From the NCBI RefSeq assembly GCF_024448895.1, contig NZ_JAMOIC010000011.1, positions 104,274 through 168,273 of the forward strand: a stretch of 64,000 nucleotides of DNA, written 5' to 3'. Shown piece after piece: positions 62,432-64,000 of the stretch. A program made the position numbers and the translations under genes. Below the pieces are notes generated by a model. That model was given only the letters and a program-made list of their open reading frames with translations. It was not told the DNA's origin and did no database searches. This DNA is from Stutzerimonas stutzeri. GTDB lineage: Bacteria > Pseudomonadota > Gammaproteobacteria > Pseudomonadales > Pseudomonadaceae. Each line of letters opens with the position of its first letter. Position 1 is the stretch's first letter.

Positions 62432-64000
62432 ATGGCCCATCAAGACATTCACGCTCACCGCATCCTGATCCTGGATTTCGGCTCGCAGTACACCCAGCTG
62501 ATCGCCCGTCGCGTTCGGGAACTTGGTGTCTACTGCGAACTGCATCCGTTCGACATGAGCGATGAGGACATCCGCGAATTCAATCCGCGGGGCATCATCC
62601 TCGCTGGCGGACCTGAGTCAGTGCATGCCGAAGGCAGCCCGCGCGCGCCGCAAGCAGTGTTCGATCTGGGCGTGCCGCTGTTCGGCATCTGCTACGGCAT
62701 GCAGACCATGTCCGAGCAGCTCGGTGGCAAGGTGCAGGGTTCGGATGAGCGCGAGTTCGGTTACGCGCGTGTCGATCTGGTCGGCAAGTCCAGGCTCTTC
62801 GACGGCATCGAAGACCACATGGACGACGACGGCGTGTTCGGCCTCGACGTCTGGATGAGCCACGGTGACAAGGTCACCGCAATGCCGGAAGGCTTCCACA
62901 TCCTGGCCAGCACACCGAGCTGCCCAATTGCTGCCATGGGGGATGATGACCGTCGCTACTATGGCGTGCAGTTCCACCCGGAAGTGACCCATACCCGCCA
63001 GGGCGGGCGCATTCTGTCGCGTTTCCTGCTGGAAATCTGCGGCTGCGAAGCGCTTTGGACGCCGTCCAACATCGTCGACGATCTCGTCGAGCAGGTTCGC
63101 GCTCAGGTCGGCTCGGCTAATGTTCTGCTGGGCTTGTCTGGGGGTGTCGATTCGTCAGTGGTCGCGGCGCTGTTGCACAAGGCCATCGGCGATCAGCTGA
63201 CGTGTGTGTTCGTCGATAACGGCCTGCTGCGCCTGCACGAAGGCGATCAGGTGATGGCGATGTTTGCCGAGAACATGGGCGTCAAGGTGATCCGCGCCGA
63301 TGCCGAAGCGCAGTTTCTGGATAACCTCGCCGGCGAAGCCGACCCGGAAAAGAAGCGCAAGATCATAGGTCGCACCTTCATCGACGTGTTCGATGCCCAG
63401 GCCAGCAAGCTGGACAACATCCAGTACCTCGCTCAGGGCACCATCTACCCGGACGTCATTGAGTCCGCCGGTGCCAAGAGCGGCAAGGCCCATGTGATCA
63501 AGTCGCACCACAACGTTGGTGGTCTGCCGGAGGAGATGAACCTCAAGCTGGTCGAGCCGCTGCGCGAGCTGTTCAAGGATGAAGTCCGCAAGATCGGTCT
63601 CGAGCTCGGCCTGCCGTACGATATGGTCTATCGCCATCCATTCCCGGGTCCGGGTCTGGGCGTGCGCATCCTTGGGGAAGTGAAGAAGGAGTACGCCGAC
63701 CTGCTGCGTCGTGCCGACCATATCTTCATCCAGGAGCTGCGCAACTTCGACTGGTACCACAAGACCAGCCAGGCCTTCGTAGTGTTCCAGCCGGTCAAGT
63801 CGGTGGGTGTCGTGGGCGATGGCCGGCGCTACGCCTGGGTCGTCGCGCTGCGTGCGGTCGAGACCATCGACTTCATGACGGCCCGCTGGGCACATCTGCC
63901 GTATGAGCTCCTAGAGAAAGTCTCCAACCGCATCATCAACGAAATCGAAGGTATCTCCCGCGTCACCTACGATGTCTCGAGCAAGCCGCCAGCGACCATC
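62432..64000 (+). CDS. guaA: GMP synthase (glutamine-hydrolysing) GuaA, 3' end cut by window
   Basis: 523 codons are visible from ATG 62432, with AGGGG ahead of it; the family is about 525 residues, so only about two residues and the stop are missing. The glutamine amidotransferase domain (about 1-200) has the nucleophile Cys in FGICYGMQT and the His/Glu in [10 protein letters not shown]. The ATP-pyrophosphatase loop is [15 protein letters not shown], and the C-terminal dimerisation domain follows. It converts XMP to GMP and follows guaB in the usual guaBA operon. Confidence 0.97.
   Translation, partial: MAHQDIHAHRILILDFGSQYTQLIARRVRELGVYCELHPFDMSDEDIREFNPRGIILAGGPESVHAEGSPRAPQAVFDLGVPLFGICYGMQTMSEQLGGKVQGSDEREFGYARVDLVGKSRLFDGIEDHMDDDGVFGLDVWMSHGDKVTAMPEGFHILASTPSCPIAAMGDDDRRYYGVQFHPEVTHTRQGGRILSRFLLEICGCEALWTPSNIVDDLVEQVRAQVGSANVLLGLSGGVDSSVVAALLHKAIGDQLTCVFVDNGLLRLHEGDQVMAMFAENMGVKVIRADAEAQFLDNLAGEADPEKKRKIIGRTFIDVFDAQASKLDNIQYLAQGTIYPDVIESAGAKSGKAHVIKSHHNVGGLPEEMNLKLVEPLRELFKDEVRKIGLELGLPYDMVYRHPFPGPGLGVRILGEVKKEYADLLRRADHIFIQELRNFDWYHKTSQAFVVFQPVKSVGVVGDGRRYAWVVALRAVETIDFMTARWAHLPYELLEKVSNRIINEIEGISRVTYDVSSKPPATI

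Overview
This window looks like ordinary core chromosome of a Pseudomonas-lineage gammaproteobacterium. Gene content and order match what I remember of Pseudomonas aeruginosa: valS, holC, pepA, lptFG, queA-tgt-yajC-secDF, suhB, trmJ, cysE, the isc operon, ndk-rlmN-pilF-rodZ-ispG-hisS-yfgM-bamB-der, leuA, the oprC copper receptor, xseA and guaBA. NhaD and the extra small insertions fit the P. stutzeri (Stutzerimonas) group, but that genus call is inference. No rRNA, CRISPR array, prophage, insertion sequence or integrase was seen. One tRNA gene is present, tRNA-Leu(CAA).

Region by region. Positions 1-2100 hold the 3' end of a GIY-YIG nuclease gene, a glutathione S-transferase-like gene and uppP. 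Positions 2274-11013 hold a nucleoid protein, two MFS exporters, rlmF, small proteins, an anion permease of the SLC13 type with RCK domains, a winged-helix protein and the NhaD Na+/H+ antiporter. Positions 11376-19704 hold valS, an uncharacterised gene, holC and pepA on the minus strand, then lptFG on the plus strand and an RDD membrane protein. Positions 19802-26655 hold a cold-shock gene, tRNA-Leu, queA-tgt, yajC-secDF and a glycine-zipper protein. Positions 26712-34891 hold suhB, trmJ-cysE and the complete iscRSUA-hscBA-fdx-iscX iron-sulfur operon, preceded by a good IscR box. Positions 35047-44243 are a long plus-strand series from ndk to der covering nucleotide metabolism, rRNA/tRNA modification, type IV pilus assembly, cell shape, isoprenoid synthesis, histidyl-tRNA charging and outer-membrane assembly.

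From 44246 to 51123 the block is more accessory: a second serine acetyltransferase, an aminotransferase/omega-amidase pair, two small membrane proteins, endonuclease I, an EamA transporter and a zinc alcohol dehydrogenase. Positions 51318-60052 hold leuA, a copper-linked pair (DUF2946 protein and the OprC-type receptor), an MscS-family channel, an isochorismatase-like hydrolase, an M23 peptidase and xseA. Positions 60181-64000 hold a zinc-ribbon protein, guaB and nearly all of guaA, which lacks only about two codons and the stop.

I did not find a clearly new multi-gene system. The most interesting points are the His/Cys-rich DUF2946-OprC copper unit, the duplicated cysE, small uncharacterised proteins (40, 63, 121 and 183 residues) in stable core contexts, an aminotransferase/omega-amidase overlap pair, and a few regulatory palindromes. 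Gene starts were chosen from start codons, Shine-Dalgarno matches and recalled family N-termini. No search was run.
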